DNA of 64,000 nt from Trinickia caryophylli (GTDB lineage: Bacteria > Pseudomonadota > Gammaproteobacteria > Burkholderiales > Burkholderiaceae): positions 3,720,001 to 3,784,000 of the forward strand of contig NZ_CP139970.1 in the NCBI RefSeq assembly GCF_034424545.1. The letters are read 5' to 3'. Below are positions 7,894 to 16,215 of this stretch, in pieces (the stretch's first letter is position 1; every line of letters begins with the position of its first letter). The notes below the pieces were generated by a model. It was not told the DNA's origin, ran no database searches, and saw nothing but the letters and a program-made list of their open reading frames with translations. The translations under genes and the position numbers were made by a program.

Positions 7894-8267
7894 ATGGACC
7901 GAAATACCGAAAAAAACGAACTGAGCCGGTACCAGGAAGCGATCAATGGCATCGACAACATGTGCCAAGTGCAGCTCGGGCAGATCGAATCGCTTACGAC
8001 GACAATTCTTCGCGCGATGGAGACACCGCAGTTCTGGGCGTCGCCCTTGAATCTCAAGGAAACCCTTGGCCTTATTCAGTACCTCGCGGCCGATCTCAGT
8101 AACTACGTCAACGGCGCCGCTGAGAACGTCGGCTGCACTACCGGGACGAGGTCGACGACGAGCGCGACCGCCGAATTTGGGATGCATTCCGTGCAGCTAG
8201 CGCGGACGAAGCTAGCCGCGCGGCGATTCAGGCGACTCGCGTCCAAGAGGAGACCAGCAATGTCTGA
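7894..8267 (+). pseudogene. Hypothetical gene broken by a frameshift
   Basis: The frame begins MDRNTEKNELSRYQEAINGI after GGAGAG and stays convincing to about 8130 (LSNYVNGAAENV). Beyond that, the continuing frame turns into threonine/arginine-rich nonsense. Shifted by one base, it reads a natural charged sequence (YRDEVDDERDRRIWDAF, then EASRAAIQATRVQEE) with a stop at 8265-8267. That stop overlaps the next start codon, as neighbouring genes in this operon do. A one-base deletion near 8130 explains it. Function unknown. Confidence 0.65.
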
Positions 8268-8472
8268 GACTGAAAAGAGACTTTTGCTGCGCTCGGTCAG
8301 CGAACCGACCGCGATGATTCGGGGCGTTCCAAGCCTCAAAGAATTTACCGACGAGGTTGATCCCAAGTGCCTGATCGCGTATGTGCTTCGCATGTCGGAG
8401 TTGGCGTTTCAGCTTGAGCAAGCGATAGAGAATTCCACCGAAACGGCGGTAGAGGAGCAGACAAATGGATAA
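8260..8472 (+). CDS. Hypothetical protein of the element
   Basis: 70 residues starting MSETEKRLLL and ending in an acidic tail. Its start overlaps the stop of the repaired upstream gene and its own stop overlaps the next start, so it belongs to a translationally coupled operon at 7894-9170. Mostly helical with no motif that I recognise. Confidence 0.55.
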   Translation: MSETEKRLLLRSVSEPTAMIRGVPSLKEFTDEVDPKCLIAYVLRMSELAFQLEQAIENSTETAVEEQTNG

Positions 8473-8950
8473 ACTCGTCAACCTCGCGTCATTGCCGAAA
8501 GAAGAGGCGATCGCGCAAGTGTTCAATCTCGCCCGAGATGTGTTCAGGCAGAAGGACGTATTCGATGAAGTATGGGAAGAGACGCGCTCCGCGTTCATCA
8601 ACAAGCACTTGCCAAAGGCGTGCGGCCAGAGCGATGAGGAATTCGGCGAGCTGACCGAAGCGGCTTGCGACGCGTTTGACGCTGGGTTCGAGAAAGCCTT
8701 CTCTGATGTTCAACCTGCTGCTACGCTCGACCGGGTGAGCGACATGCTGAACGACGAGTCGGCCGCAGCGTGGCAGGTGTTCAACGTTCTCGCGTTCATG
8801 GTGGAAGCAGTCGCCGATGACACACCGGATGGGCTGCCAATCCGCTGCACGTTGGTCAATCTGCGCGAGCAGGTAGAAAAGCTGGCAACGAACCTCATGG
8901 GCTTGGTGCATAACGCGAAGCTCGAGACAGGAGGGGCTGACCATGCCTGA
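8465..8950 (+). CDS. Hypothetical protein of the element
   Basis: 161 residues, acidic and helical (QVFNLARDVFRQKDVFDEVW; AACDAFDAGFEKAFSDV). It overlaps the previous gene by 8 bp and the next by 8 bp. No family recognised. Codon use and tight packing support a real gene of the satellite's accessory operon. Confidence 0.65.
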   Translation: MDKLVNLASLPKEEAIAQVFNLARDVFRQKDVFDEVWEETRSAFINKHLPKACGQSDEEFGELTEAACDAFDAGFEKAFSDVQPAATLDRVSDMLNDESAAAWQVFNVLAFMVEAVADDTPDGLPIRCTLVNLREQVEKLATNLMGLVHNAKLETGGADHA

Positions 8951-9170
8951 CAACATCGTCTCATTGCCGATGCGTCGTAAAGTGGGCCGGCCGCGGCTGC
9001 GCCCGATTGCAGATGTCCCGCGCGCCGATATTTTGGCCTTTCCATCGGCGCGGCCGACGCTGGAGCAGAAACTCGCCGATTACGACGAAGCCATCGACGC
9101 CTGCCTTCGGGGAATCCTCGACGCGTCTCGGGCGCTAACGACGCTTTGCAGGAGGTATCCGAAGGGCTAG
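8943..9170 (+). CDS. Small hypothetical protein
   Basis: 75 residues with a basic stretch (MRRKVGRPRLRP) and a helical C-terminus (LEQKLADYDEAIDACLRG). Overlaps the previous gene and closes the operon. Converges with the broken DUF4224-type gene on the other strand, overlapping it by 4 bp. Confidence 0.55.
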   Translation: MPDNIVSLPMRRKVGRPRLRPIADVPRADILAFPSARPTLEQKLADYDEAIDACLRGILDASRALTTLCRRYPKG

Positions 9171-9379
9171 TTCGCTGCCGACCAGTCGGGCTCCCGCTCC
9201 GGCGGATCGTCGTTTTTGGGCTTTTCGCCGAAGAGTCGCTCGACATGGGCGCGCAGGACGGCGATCGATCCATCGGGCCGAACCTTATGATGCACACCCA
9301 TCTGGTTGAGGGCGTCGCGGCGCGCCGAGTTACGGGCGTAGTGCGTGAGTTAGGTAAGTTCTTCGTCGGTGAGGAACAT
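9167..9379 (-). pseudogene. DUF4224-type gene with in-frame stop
   Basis: Minus-strand frame reading MFLTDEELT, then TAA at codon 10 (9350-9352), then LTHYARNSARRDALNQMGVH and HKVRPDGSIAVLRAHVERLFG to a TAG at 9167. The text is a typical DUF4224-class phage protein, so a single substitution in codon 10 has probably silenced it. Translation could restart at the internal ATG (NQMGVH). It is a second member of the family seen intact at 7039. Confidence 0.65.
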
Positions 9380-9482
9380 TGATGGCACGGCTAACCTTTG
9401 GCGGAGTTGGTCAAATTTCGGCGTATATTTACGTCGCTACGGGATTTTACAGTTACAACCGCGCCTAGCCCGACGGGGCGAA

Positions 9483-9504
9483 AGCAGGGCTCCCTTACCC
9501 TGCT
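9483..9504 (+). other. Leader hairpin before the tandem pair
   Basis: AGCAGGG, an eight-base loop and CCCTGCT form a perfect 7-bp stem about 35 bp upstream of the ATG at 9539. No T-run follows, so it is more likely an mRNA leader structure or operator than a terminator. Confidence 0.35.
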
Positions 9505-9538
9505 GTCGCGTTTCATTTTAGGGGTGCGTGAGGGCGCA

Positions 9539-10273
9539 ATGGACCATCGCGTTTGGGCGCTGAGTATCAGCGACATAGCTTCGTCGTGGAAGAAGGAATC
9601 GAAACGAGATTACACGTTCGAGATACTATATTCCATCGCATATGGTGAGCTAAGGGTAACCGACCCGCTCGTTGACTCCATGATTCTGGATACAGAAAGA
9701 GAAGTCGACGAATTCTTGTCGAGAAATAAAGATTACAGTCTCCACTACCTACATAGCGGTGATGGCCCTATCGTTATGAAAGATAGCCATTTCACTGCGA
9801 TGAGCGAGGTTATCCAATACGGTGGGCCAAAGACCGTTGACGTCTATGAATTGGCTTCGACCTGTAATCAGCTATGCATAAGGAAAGAAGACTTTCATAA
9901 ATGGGCGGAAAGGAAGGGATTGCCGTTACCCAAATTTTGGTTCGATGGCATTGACCTCGATATGTCCTCATCCGATGAAGGTCAAGCTGCGCCATCGGCC
10001 GCTACTGTTATCGATGTCCCTTCCGACCTATCGAGACGCGAGCGCGAATCGCTGCAAAAGCAGATAGCCGCACTGGCCTTGGTATTGGCCGAGAAGTCGG
10101 CCAAGTATAAAAACGGAGACAAGCCGAACGCGAACCAGATTGCGGAAGCTGTTGCACTCGTGTTAAACGCGCTGCCAGATGCGAATACACGCGGGGTTAG
10201 CTCTGCGTCTTTGCGCGCCAGCATCAAGGCAGGGATTGCGATGCTGCAAGACAAGCGCGAGGAGGTTGAGTGA
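9539..10273 (+). CDS. Unknown protein, tandem pair member 1
   Basis: 244 residues from the ATG at 9539; the frame is open upstream, but that part reads as non-coding. The N-terminal two thirds (about 1-165) has no family that I recognise. After a serine-rich linker the last 75 residues (SRRERESLQKQIAALALVLA to RASIKAGIAMLQD) form a domain also found at the end of the next gene. The gene overlaps the next by GTGA, implying coupled translation. The region is richer in A and T than the flanks. Cargo of unknown function, possibly host defence. Confidence 0.75.
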   Translation: MDHRVWALSISDIASSWKKESKRDYTFEILYSIAYGELRVTDPLVDSMILDTEREVDEFLSRNKDYSLHYLHSGDGPIVMKDSHFTAMSEVIQYGGPKTVDVYELASTCNQLCIRKEDFHKWAERKGLPLPKFWFDGIDLDMSSSDEGQAAPSAATVIDVPSDLSRRERESLQKQIAALALVLAEKSAKYKNGDKPNANQIAEAVALVLNALPDANTRGVSSASLRASIKAGIAMLQDKREEVE

Positions 10274-11262
10274 GCAAGCTATTCAGCCTGAAGGAGTGGG
10301 TAACGCTACCGGATGCGGCGACGCATCTGTCCGCAGTATTCGGCGAGGAAGTGTCGGAAGCTGACTTGCTGCAATTTTCGCTCGAAGGGCGGCTGACGCT
10401 TTCGGTCAACTTCGTGAATGGTGCTTACGCGCGCTACGGCAGAATTGTTGGGCCTGAAAGCGTTGAGTGGGGCGATCTCCCTAGTCTCGAAAGCATTCCC
10501 GGCCACGATGGCGCAACGCACATTCGCTTCATGCGGAGTCTAAAACTCTACGAGGATCGAGATCAATACGTTAACTTTGGCAATGATGTAATCAAGATCG
10601 ATGGTGTTTGGGACTTGCCCTTGCTGGGCGGCGATCGGCTCGATGTTGAGCATAGGTTTCAGATGCTGATCGGCGGCCATCCTGTCACCTCTACAAATCT
10701 TGAAGGTTCATTCGTTCAGCGGGCGGATCTCGTTTGCCAGCTTCAAGAGAGTATGGACGATAACGAGTACGCAGCGGGGTCAAGCGCGCAACTTACGAAA
10801 CTGAAGCAATTTATCAATGAAGAAAAACTGCCTGCCGAAGAGGGCGACGCGCTGTTGAAGGTGCACGCCGAGATGCGGAAGAAGTTTCTCGCTGATAGAA
10901 AGGCGAGACCCGCCAGCGAAGGCTATTATCCGGCTGGAGGTCTGCCAGAAGACCGTAATCTCGTTGTGCGCACAAGCAATCTGGCTTCTTTCATTCAGAG
11001 CGTGAGTGTCGTGCCTAGCGTCGAGCCGAGCACGCTAAGCACCCGAGAACGGGAGTCGCTTCAGAAGCAGATAGGCGCGCTGGCGCTGCTTCTGGCGGAA
11101 AAGAACGGTCGATATAAGAAGAATGACGGGCCGAGCGCAAATGCGATTGCAGACGACGTAACTGCGGTCCTGTCCGGCAGGCCGAATGCTGACGCCAGGG
11201 GCGTTAGTCATACATCCCTACGCGACAGTATCGGGGCCGGAATCCGCCTCCTGAGGGGCTAA
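10270..11262 (+). CDS. Unknown protein, tandem pair member 2
   Basis: 330 residues. It opens LFSLKEWVTLPDAATHLSAV then FGEEVSEADLL, a helix-turn-helix-like start seen in uncharacterised island proteins. The middle (about 90-250) is unassigned. The last 75 residues (STRERESLQKQIGALALLLA to LRDSIGAGIRLL) match the end of the upstream protein closely. Different N-termini on a common tail suggest two partners that assemble or are recruited through that tail. The GTG start overlaps the previous stop, so production should be stoichiometric. Confidence 0.75.
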   Translation: MSKLFSLKEWVTLPDAATHLSAVFGEEVSEADLLQFSLEGRLTLSVNFVNGAYARYGRIVGPESVEWGDLPSLESIPGHDGATHIRFMRSLKLYEDRDQYVNFGNDVIKIDGVWDLPLLGGDRLDVEHRFQMLIGGHPVTSTNLEGSFVQRADLVCQLQESMDDNEYAAGSSAQLTKLKQFINEEKLPAEEGDALLKVHAEMRKKFLADRKARPASEGYYPAGGLPEDRNLVVRTSNLASFIQSVSVVPSVEPSTLSTRERESLQKQIGALALLLAEKNGRYKKNDGPSANAIADDVTAVLSGRPNADARGVSHTSLRDSIGAGIRLLRG

Positions 11263-11264
11263 TC

Positions 11265-11302
11265 GTTTGCCAGTTGGCAACGAGTTTTGCCAACTGGCAA
11301 AC
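11265..11302. promoter_or_regulatory. Double palindromic operator
   Basis: Two sites, TTGCCA-gt-TGGCAA and TTGCCA-ac-TGGCAA, sit six bases apart. The whole is a perfect 16-bp inverted repeat (11265-11280 against 11287-11302). Four TTGCCA half-sites in this spacing fit a repressor binding as two dimers upstream of the AlpA-like gene. The fold could also terminate transcription of the tandem pair, but no T-run follows. Confidence 0.6.
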
Positions 11303-11364
11303 AGACGGGCGCAGATGACAATAATGAGAAGCCATGTACACCAACCTTGCATGAGGTTAGAAGC

Positions 11365-11640
11365 ATGGCAGCAAGAACAGGCGAACGTGTGCGCGGTGGC
11401 GCACAACTCCCGCAACCCGCATCCCTTCCCATCGACGGTTTTTCGTCGTTCCCGCGTGTAAAGGCGTTCACTGGCGGCCTGTCCCGCGAAACGATCCGCC
11501 TTTGGGAGATTGCCGGTCGCTTCCCGCGGCACATCTCCCCGACGCAGCGCACGGCCCTTTGGCCTAACGCCGAATTGCACCGCTGGGCGTCGAATCCCGC
11601 CGCCTACCGCGCCACTCCCGCTGAACAGCAAGCCGCCTGA
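11365..11640 (+). CDS. AlpA-family regulator
   Basis: 91 residues. The central helix-turn-helix reads FPRVKAFTGGLSRETIRLWE and continues into a basic wing (GRFPRHISPTQRTALWPNAE). AlpA proteins regulate excision or early genes in P4-like satellites. It sits downstream of a double palindrome and upstream of the replication genes. The ATG at 11365 is the first good start. Confidence 0.75.
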   Translation: MAARTGERVRGGAQLPQPASLPIDGFSSFPRVKAFTGGLSRETIRLWEIAGRFPRHISPTQRTALWPNAELHRWASNPAAYRATPAEQQAA

Positions 11641-11648
11641 GGTCCGCC

Positions 11649-11933
11649 ATGTCGATTCCTCAGGTGCGCGTGCGCGCGCCGCACGCATTCGTTCGTCCGA
11701 AGCTCGACTCATGGTCGATCGCCGCAGTCGACCATATCGACGTGACCGGTCAGGCCCGCGCTGACGCTGAGCGCGAGGCGAGAATATCCGCGCTCGGCGT
11801 GTTGATGGAATCGCCGTCGGCCACGCCTCTTTGGCGCCGCATCTGCATGGCGGAGATGCACCGCGAGATCCGCGCGCGCAGCGCCGATCAGCGCGTGGCC
11901 ATGGAACTCGCCCTTGCAGAGGCGATGCGATGA
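11649..11933 (+). CDS. Small hypothetical phage protein
   Basis: 94 residues, 8 bp after the AlpA-like gene and overlapping the next by ATGA. Ends in a charged helix (MHREIRARSADQRVAMELAL). Its place in the replication operon suggests an accessory replication or regulatory role. No family recognised. Confidence 0.6.
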   Translation: MSIPQVRVRAPHAFVRPKLDSWSIAAVDHIDVTGQARADAEREARISALGVLMESPSATPLWRRICMAEMHREIRARSADQRVAMELALAEAMR

Positions 11934-12779
11934 GCGTTCAGGCAATGGCATGGGCCATCGAGCAGGAGATAGTCCTGGACGCTTCCGCGCGGCATGTTCT
12001 GCTGTGTCTCGCGAACTACGCGGACCACGCCGGCAAAGCGGCGTTCCCATCAGTCGCGACGCTCGTCAAAGACACCAGGATGTCAGAGCGGTCCGTGCGC
12101 GCCAAACTGGGCGAACTCGAGAAGATCGGTGTCATCCAGAAGGGCAATCAGGCCATCGTTGCTGCCTACATCGACCGTGGCGACCGCCGGCCGGTGAGCT
12201 ACGACCTGATGATGAAACGGGGTGTCACTGCTGCACCCCGTGAGGAACGGGGTGCAAATTTCGACGCCACGGGGTGCAGCCGTTGCACCCAATCCATCCT
12301 TAACCATCAATAAACCATCAAAGAACCGCTCTTGTGCGATCGACGAGAAATTCGAGGAAGCATGGCGGCTGTATCCGAAGCGTGATGGCGGGAACTCGAA
12401 GAAGGCCGCGTTGAAGGCTTGGAACGCTCGGATCCGTGAAGGCGTGAGCGCGGATTCGCTGATCGCCGCGGTGAAGGCCTACGCGGCCGCGATGGTGGCG
12501 AAGAGCAACGTCGGCACGCCGTACGTCAAGCAGGCTGCGACGTTCTTCGGGCCCGACAGGCACTTCGACGAGTACGCGCCGCAGGCAGCCGAGCAGGGGG
12601 ATCTGCTGTCGGCGGACGATGCTCCTGTGGCGTGGTGGACCGCAGCCGGCTTCGGCAACCAGTGGGACGCGATCAATGCCGGGTGCACGGAGCGCAACGC
12701 GGGCCTCTGGCGTGATGGCAGGCCGACGCGCAGGATCCCCGGCGCGAACGTCGAGCCGTGGCCTCAGGAGGCAGCGTGA
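11930..12779 (+). pseudogene. Replication initiator-like gene, frameshifted
   Basis: The first frame starts MSVQAMAWAIEQEIVLDASA and carries a winged helix (FPSVATLVKDTRMSERSVRA) like lambda O-type and helix-turn-helix replication proteins. From about 12215 the natural text moves to the next frame: NGVSLLHPVRNGVQIS, then EKFEEAWRLYPKRDGG, KKAALKAWNAR and a typical C-terminal initiator domain ending at 12779. One extra A in the AAA at 12215-12217 explains the split. Its end overlaps the primase-helicase start by GTGA. As read, two shorter products (11930-12313 and 12222-12779) would be made. Confidence 0.7.
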
Positions 12780-14562
12780 ACGCTCACGAACTGGCCGCCC
12801 TGATGGCCGAAAACGCCGTTCAGATCGCCGAGTACCTGCTACCGCAAGGCAAGAAGCAGGGCAAGGAATGGAAGGTCGGTAGTGTGGGCGGCGAGGCCGG
12901 CAAGAGCCTATCGGTCTGCATCAGCGGCGCGAAGCGCGGCGTGTGGCGAGATTTCAATGCCGGCATCGACGGCGATATGCTCGATCTTTGGTGCCAGTGC
13001 CGCAGCCAGTCGGTCGCGGAGGCGATGCGCGATGCCAAGCAGTACTCGGCGTGCGCGACGAGATGCCGCAGCGCGTGGCGCCGGTCTACAAGCGCCCGGG
13101 GCGCCCGCAGTGCACGCGGCCCACGACCATCATCGGAGAATGGCTGTCGGATAGCGGTCTCACCGAGGCCACGATCGACGCGTTCAAGATCTGCGAGCAG
13201 GTCCGCGGCGACGTCACGTACGCCGTCTTTCCGTACCTGCGCGACGGCGAGCTCATCAACGCGAAGTACCGAAACATCGCATCGAAGGCCGACATGCGGC
13301 AGGAGGCGGGCGCCGAGCCGTGCCTCTTTGGCTGGCACCTGATCGATCCGCGGCAGCGAAGCGTGGCGATCACCGAAGGCGAGATCGATGCGATGACGCT
13401 GCATCAGGTCGGCATCCCGGCGCTGTCGGTGAACGCCGGCGCCGGCAATCACCAGTGGCTCGACAACGACTGGTCGAAGCTCGAGCGCTTCAGCACGATC
13501 TACCTGTGCTTCGACAACGATGAGGCGGGGCGGAAGGGCGTCAAGGAGGTGGCGAACCGCCTCGGCCTCGAGCGGTGCCGAGTCGTCACGTTCGGCGCCT
13601 CGAAGGACGCGAACGAGTACCTGCTCGGCGGCGCATCTCCGGCGGATTTTCGGTGCTGCCTGTCCGAGTCGAAGACATTCGATCCCGACGAGTTGCGCTC
13701 GATCTCGGATTTCTGGCCGGCGGTCAAGGCGCTTTTCTATCCGTCCCAGGAGGACGGCCACCATCCGTTCCTCCGTTTCGGCGACGAATCGCAAGTCTGG
13801 TTCGAGTTTCGCCCTGGCGAGGTGACCGTCTGGTCGGGCTACAACGGGCACGGCAAGTCGCTGCTGCTGAACCAGGTGCAGATCGGGCTCATCCTGCAGG
13901 GCGAGCGCTCCTGCGTGTTCTCGGGCGAGATGACGCCAGCGCGACAAGGCAAGCGTCTCGCGAAGCAGCTCGGCGCCGTCGATCGACCGTCTATCGCCTA
14001 CCTCAATCACATGGAGCAATGGCTGCGCGAGCGCATGTGGCTGTTCGCGCTCGTCGGTACCGCGTCGATCGACCGGCTCATCAGCGTATTCACGTACGCC
14101 TACAAGCGCTACGGCATACGGCATTGCGTCATCGACTCGTTGATGATGACCGACGTCCAATCGGACGGGCCCGGAGCGATCACGGCTCAGAAGGAGGCAA
14201 TGCGCAAACTCGCAAATTGGGCGCGCGCCAACGATACGCACGTGCATCTCGTCGCGCACCCCCGCAAGGGGCAGGACGAGAAGCGTATGCCGGGCAAGCA
14301 GGACATCTCGGGCTCAGGTGTCATCACGGACGCGGCCGACAACGTGTTCACGGTGTGGTCGGCAGGAAAGGATGGCGAGGACGCCAGCGACGAAGAGCCG
14401 GACGCCTTTCTCGAGCTTCACAAACAGCGCAACGGCGATACGCAGCACCGCCGCCTCGCGCTCTACTTCAACCGCGAGGCGCAGCAGTTCGGCACGAGCC
14501 GCATGCGCCGGCCGCACGTGTACCTGCCGTATAGCACTGCCAGCTCGGAGCCGGCAGTATGA
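12776..14562 (+). pseudogene. Primase-helicase, frameshifted near 13045
   Basis: The first frame (GTG at 12776) reads MNAHELAALMAENAV and on to EAMRDAKQY. After about 13045 the text continues in another frame (LGVRDEMPQRVAPVYKRP) up to 14562. One missing C restores a protein of about 595 residues. Domains: an N-terminal region, TOPRIM (AITEGEIDAMTL and YLCFDNDEAG), then a RecA/DnaB-like helicase with Walker A GYNGHGKS and a Walker B-like CVIDSLMM. This is the T7 gp4 plan. It would prime and unwind satellite DNA. Most of the enzyme, including both catalytic domains, is still open from an internal start. Confidence 0.75.
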
Positions 14563-14564
14563 AA

Positions 14565-14822
14565 CTAGAAATTGCTGCTTCCCAATCGAATCGAGCTAAC
14601 CCCGGGATTTCTGCGCCGCATTTCGTAGGCCGCTTTTCGAATTCGCTCTTTGTGAGCTTCGAAGACTGCGCCCGCGTCGTGGTTGCCCCCCTGGTCCAAA
14701 ACCGCCAAGGCTGTGCGGGAGATCGTTGCGGGAATTTCGTCGGATCCATCTTTGACGGTGAACGACAAATAGTCGCCGGTCTCGACGGTTCTCACATCAA
14801 AGATCTCAAAGCTGTCTTCCAT
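14565..14822 (-). CDS. DUF1488-like small protein
   Basis: 85 residues, convergent with the primase-helicase. MEDSFEIFDVRTVETGDYLS then VKDGSDEIPATISRTAL resembles small DUF1488-type proteins of phages and plasmids. A GGGAG ribosome site precedes the ATG. No biochemical role is known. Confidence 0.6.
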   Translation of the reverse strand: MEDSFEIFDVRTVETGDYLSFTVKDGSDEIPATISRTALAVLDQGGNHDAGAVFEAHKERIRKAAYEMRRRNPGVSSIRLGSSNF

Positions 14823-14868
14823 TACGGCTCCCAAGTCAGCGGCGGAACAATCGTAACACGGTGGAATC

Positions 14869-15213
14869 GTGAAGCAGAACGAGCGTGAAGGATCGGCGCA
14901 GCGCACACTCTGCGCGCTCCTTGAGGGGCTCGGCCCGCTGACGGTAAGCGAGCTCGCCGATCGCCGCGGCGTTCACCCGCGCGCCACCGCGCGCCAGCTC
15001 GCTGCGCTGATCGGCTCGGGCTACGTGAAGCGGATCGGCCGGCCAGCGAGGTACGAAAGAACGGTGAAGCGTCTGCCGCCGGCGGTGCCCAGGACGGCCA
15101 AGTCGGAAGCGGTAGCGCGCGCCCGCCGGCGCGACGCCGAGGCGCGTCACAAACCACTCATCAAGCGCGATCAGCGAGAGCTCGATCGGGTATTCGCGGC
15201 ATGGCGTACGTAA
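14869..15213 (+). CDS. Winged-helix DNA-binding protein
   Basis: 114 residues. LGPLTVSELADRRGVHPRAT then QLAALIGSGYVKRIGRPARY is a classic winged helix-turn-helix with its recognition helix and wing. The tail is strongly basic (RARRRDAEARHKPLIKR). Probably a regulator of the element's late region. GTG start; divergent from the gene at 14822 with 46 bp between. Confidence 0.65.
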   Translation: MKQNEREGSAQRTLCALLEGLGPLTVSELADRRGVHPRATARQLAALIGSGYVKRIGRPARYERTVKRLPPAVPRTAKSEAVARARRRDAEARHKPLIKRDQRELDRVFAAWRT

Positions 15214-15223
15214 GGAGGCAGAA

Positions 15224-15481
15224 ATGACGGTGCATAGGCTGAATCCGGGCAACGAGGAACAGATGTACGAGCAAATGACGAAAATCTGCGCCGTGCTCGT
15301 CATGAAAATGGGCGGAAGCGTCGAGATATCGACGAGCGACTTCGCTGAGTTGTTGGCTATGTTCCCGGGAGACATTCCGACGCTCATCACGCAGACGCAC
15401 GAATACAGCTTCGAGTTGTCTCTCGTGTCGACGACGGATGGCAAGCGGCTGGCTCGGGAAGCGGGAGGGTTGCCGCAATGA
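15224..15481 (+). CDS. Small hypothetical protein
   Basis: 85 residues with a strong ribosome site (AAGGAGG) six bases before the ATG. Sequence MTVHRLNPGNEEQMYEQMTK then VEISTSDFAELLAMFPGD. No family recognised. Ends in ATGA, overlapping the next small frame. Confidence 0.6.
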   Translation: MTVHRLNPGNEEQMYEQMTKICAVLVMKMGGSVEISTSDFAELLAMFPGDIPTLITQTHEYSFELSLVSTTDGKRLAREAGGLPQ

Positions 15482-15651
15482 AGATCGGACTGAGCCACAT
15501 GCTTCTCCTCGCGCTGCTTGCGGCCGCCGCCTCGCGGGCACCTCCTCGGCACCTCGAACCCGTTGTAAGACCTGCCAGCCAACGCCGATGTTGCGCTGCG
15601 TCCGGCCTGATAACGCACGTCCATCGTGGTGAGAGTGGCACAAGTCATTGA
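15478..15651 (+). CDS. Small protein with hydrophobic N-terminus
   Basis: 57 codons beginning MKIGLSHMLLLALLAAAASR, which resembles a signal peptide or single membrane helix. The rest is arginine- and cysteine-rich and less natural. Coupled to the previous gene by ATGA. It may be a genuine small membrane protein truncated when the following sequence arrived. Low confidence. Confidence 0.35.
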   Translation: MKIGLSHMLLLALLAAAASRAPPRHLEPVVRPASQRRCCAASGLITHVHRGESGTSH

Positions 15652-15698
15652 ATTAATTGAATTCATTGAATTGTTGCGGTGCATCCAGACTTGACATA

Positions 15699-15971
15699 AT
15701 GGGTATCAACAACCTGCAGGATGTTTTCGAGATCGCCGGGATGTACGCAGAGGCGATAGCGCGTGGGCATGCGTTCTCTGATGCGAATAAGCGAACGGCA
15801 CTCGTTTCGGCGCTGACCTATCTGTTGCTGGAAAATTTCATGGTGGCTCGAAGTGCCGCGCTCGAAGAAATCATGGTGGACGTTGCAGAGAGGCGGCTGA
15901 ATTATCTAGACGTTGCAAACGTCTTTTCGACGTTAGCAGTTCCTCTCGATAAGCTTCTCGAGAAAGGCTAG
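15699..15971 (+). pseudogene. Truncated second Doc toxin
   Basis: 90 residues starting at the equivalent of residue 46 of a full Doc. IARGHAFSDANKRTALVSAL keeps the whole catalytic motif, and the C-terminal helices are present. The first 45 or so residues, which complete the fold, are missing, and no antitoxin gene precedes it. It resembles the intact Doc at 5420, but many substitutions show it is not a recent copy. Confidence 0.75.
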
Positions 15972-15999
15972 AAGGAATAAGGACAGGCCCGCCCCGTGA

Positions 16000-16215
16000 A
16001 CCGCACCCCAAAAGTTGGACACCGATCCAAGCTTTGGGGTGTTTTTCATGGCGAACTACGACGAGCAGTTCCGATAACGCTTGGTTAAGGCATGTCTGCG
16101 CAAAGGCGCAACCGTGGTGACGTGGCGACGCGTCAAGGGATCGACTATTCGATGCTGCACCATTGGGTTGCAAGCTATCGAGCGCATGGCCGCGCAGGGC
16201 TTCGCGGAAAGTTCA
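16000..16215 (+). mobile_element. IS3-family remnant (end and orfA fragment)
   Basis: An imperfect inverted repeat at 16005-16040 (ACCCCAAA...TTTGGGGT) is typical of an insertion-sequence end. It is followed by a frame from ATG 16048 (MANYDEQFR), an in-frame TAA, then RLVKACLRKGATVVTWRR. A shift to another frame gives GIDYSMLHHWVASYRAHGRA. This is the orfA helix-turn-helix of an IS3-type transposase, broken by a stop and a frameshift and cut off near 16215. No orfB is present. Confidence 0.7.

Noticed and set aside
9398..9538. N-terminal extension of the gene at 9539
   Set aside because: The extension covers a leader hairpin and reads as non-coding text; the ATG at 9539 begins natural protein sequence.
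11265..11302. Strong inverted repeat as a terminator
   Set aside because: No T-run follows, and each arm is itself palindromic, which fits an operator better; termination is not excluded.
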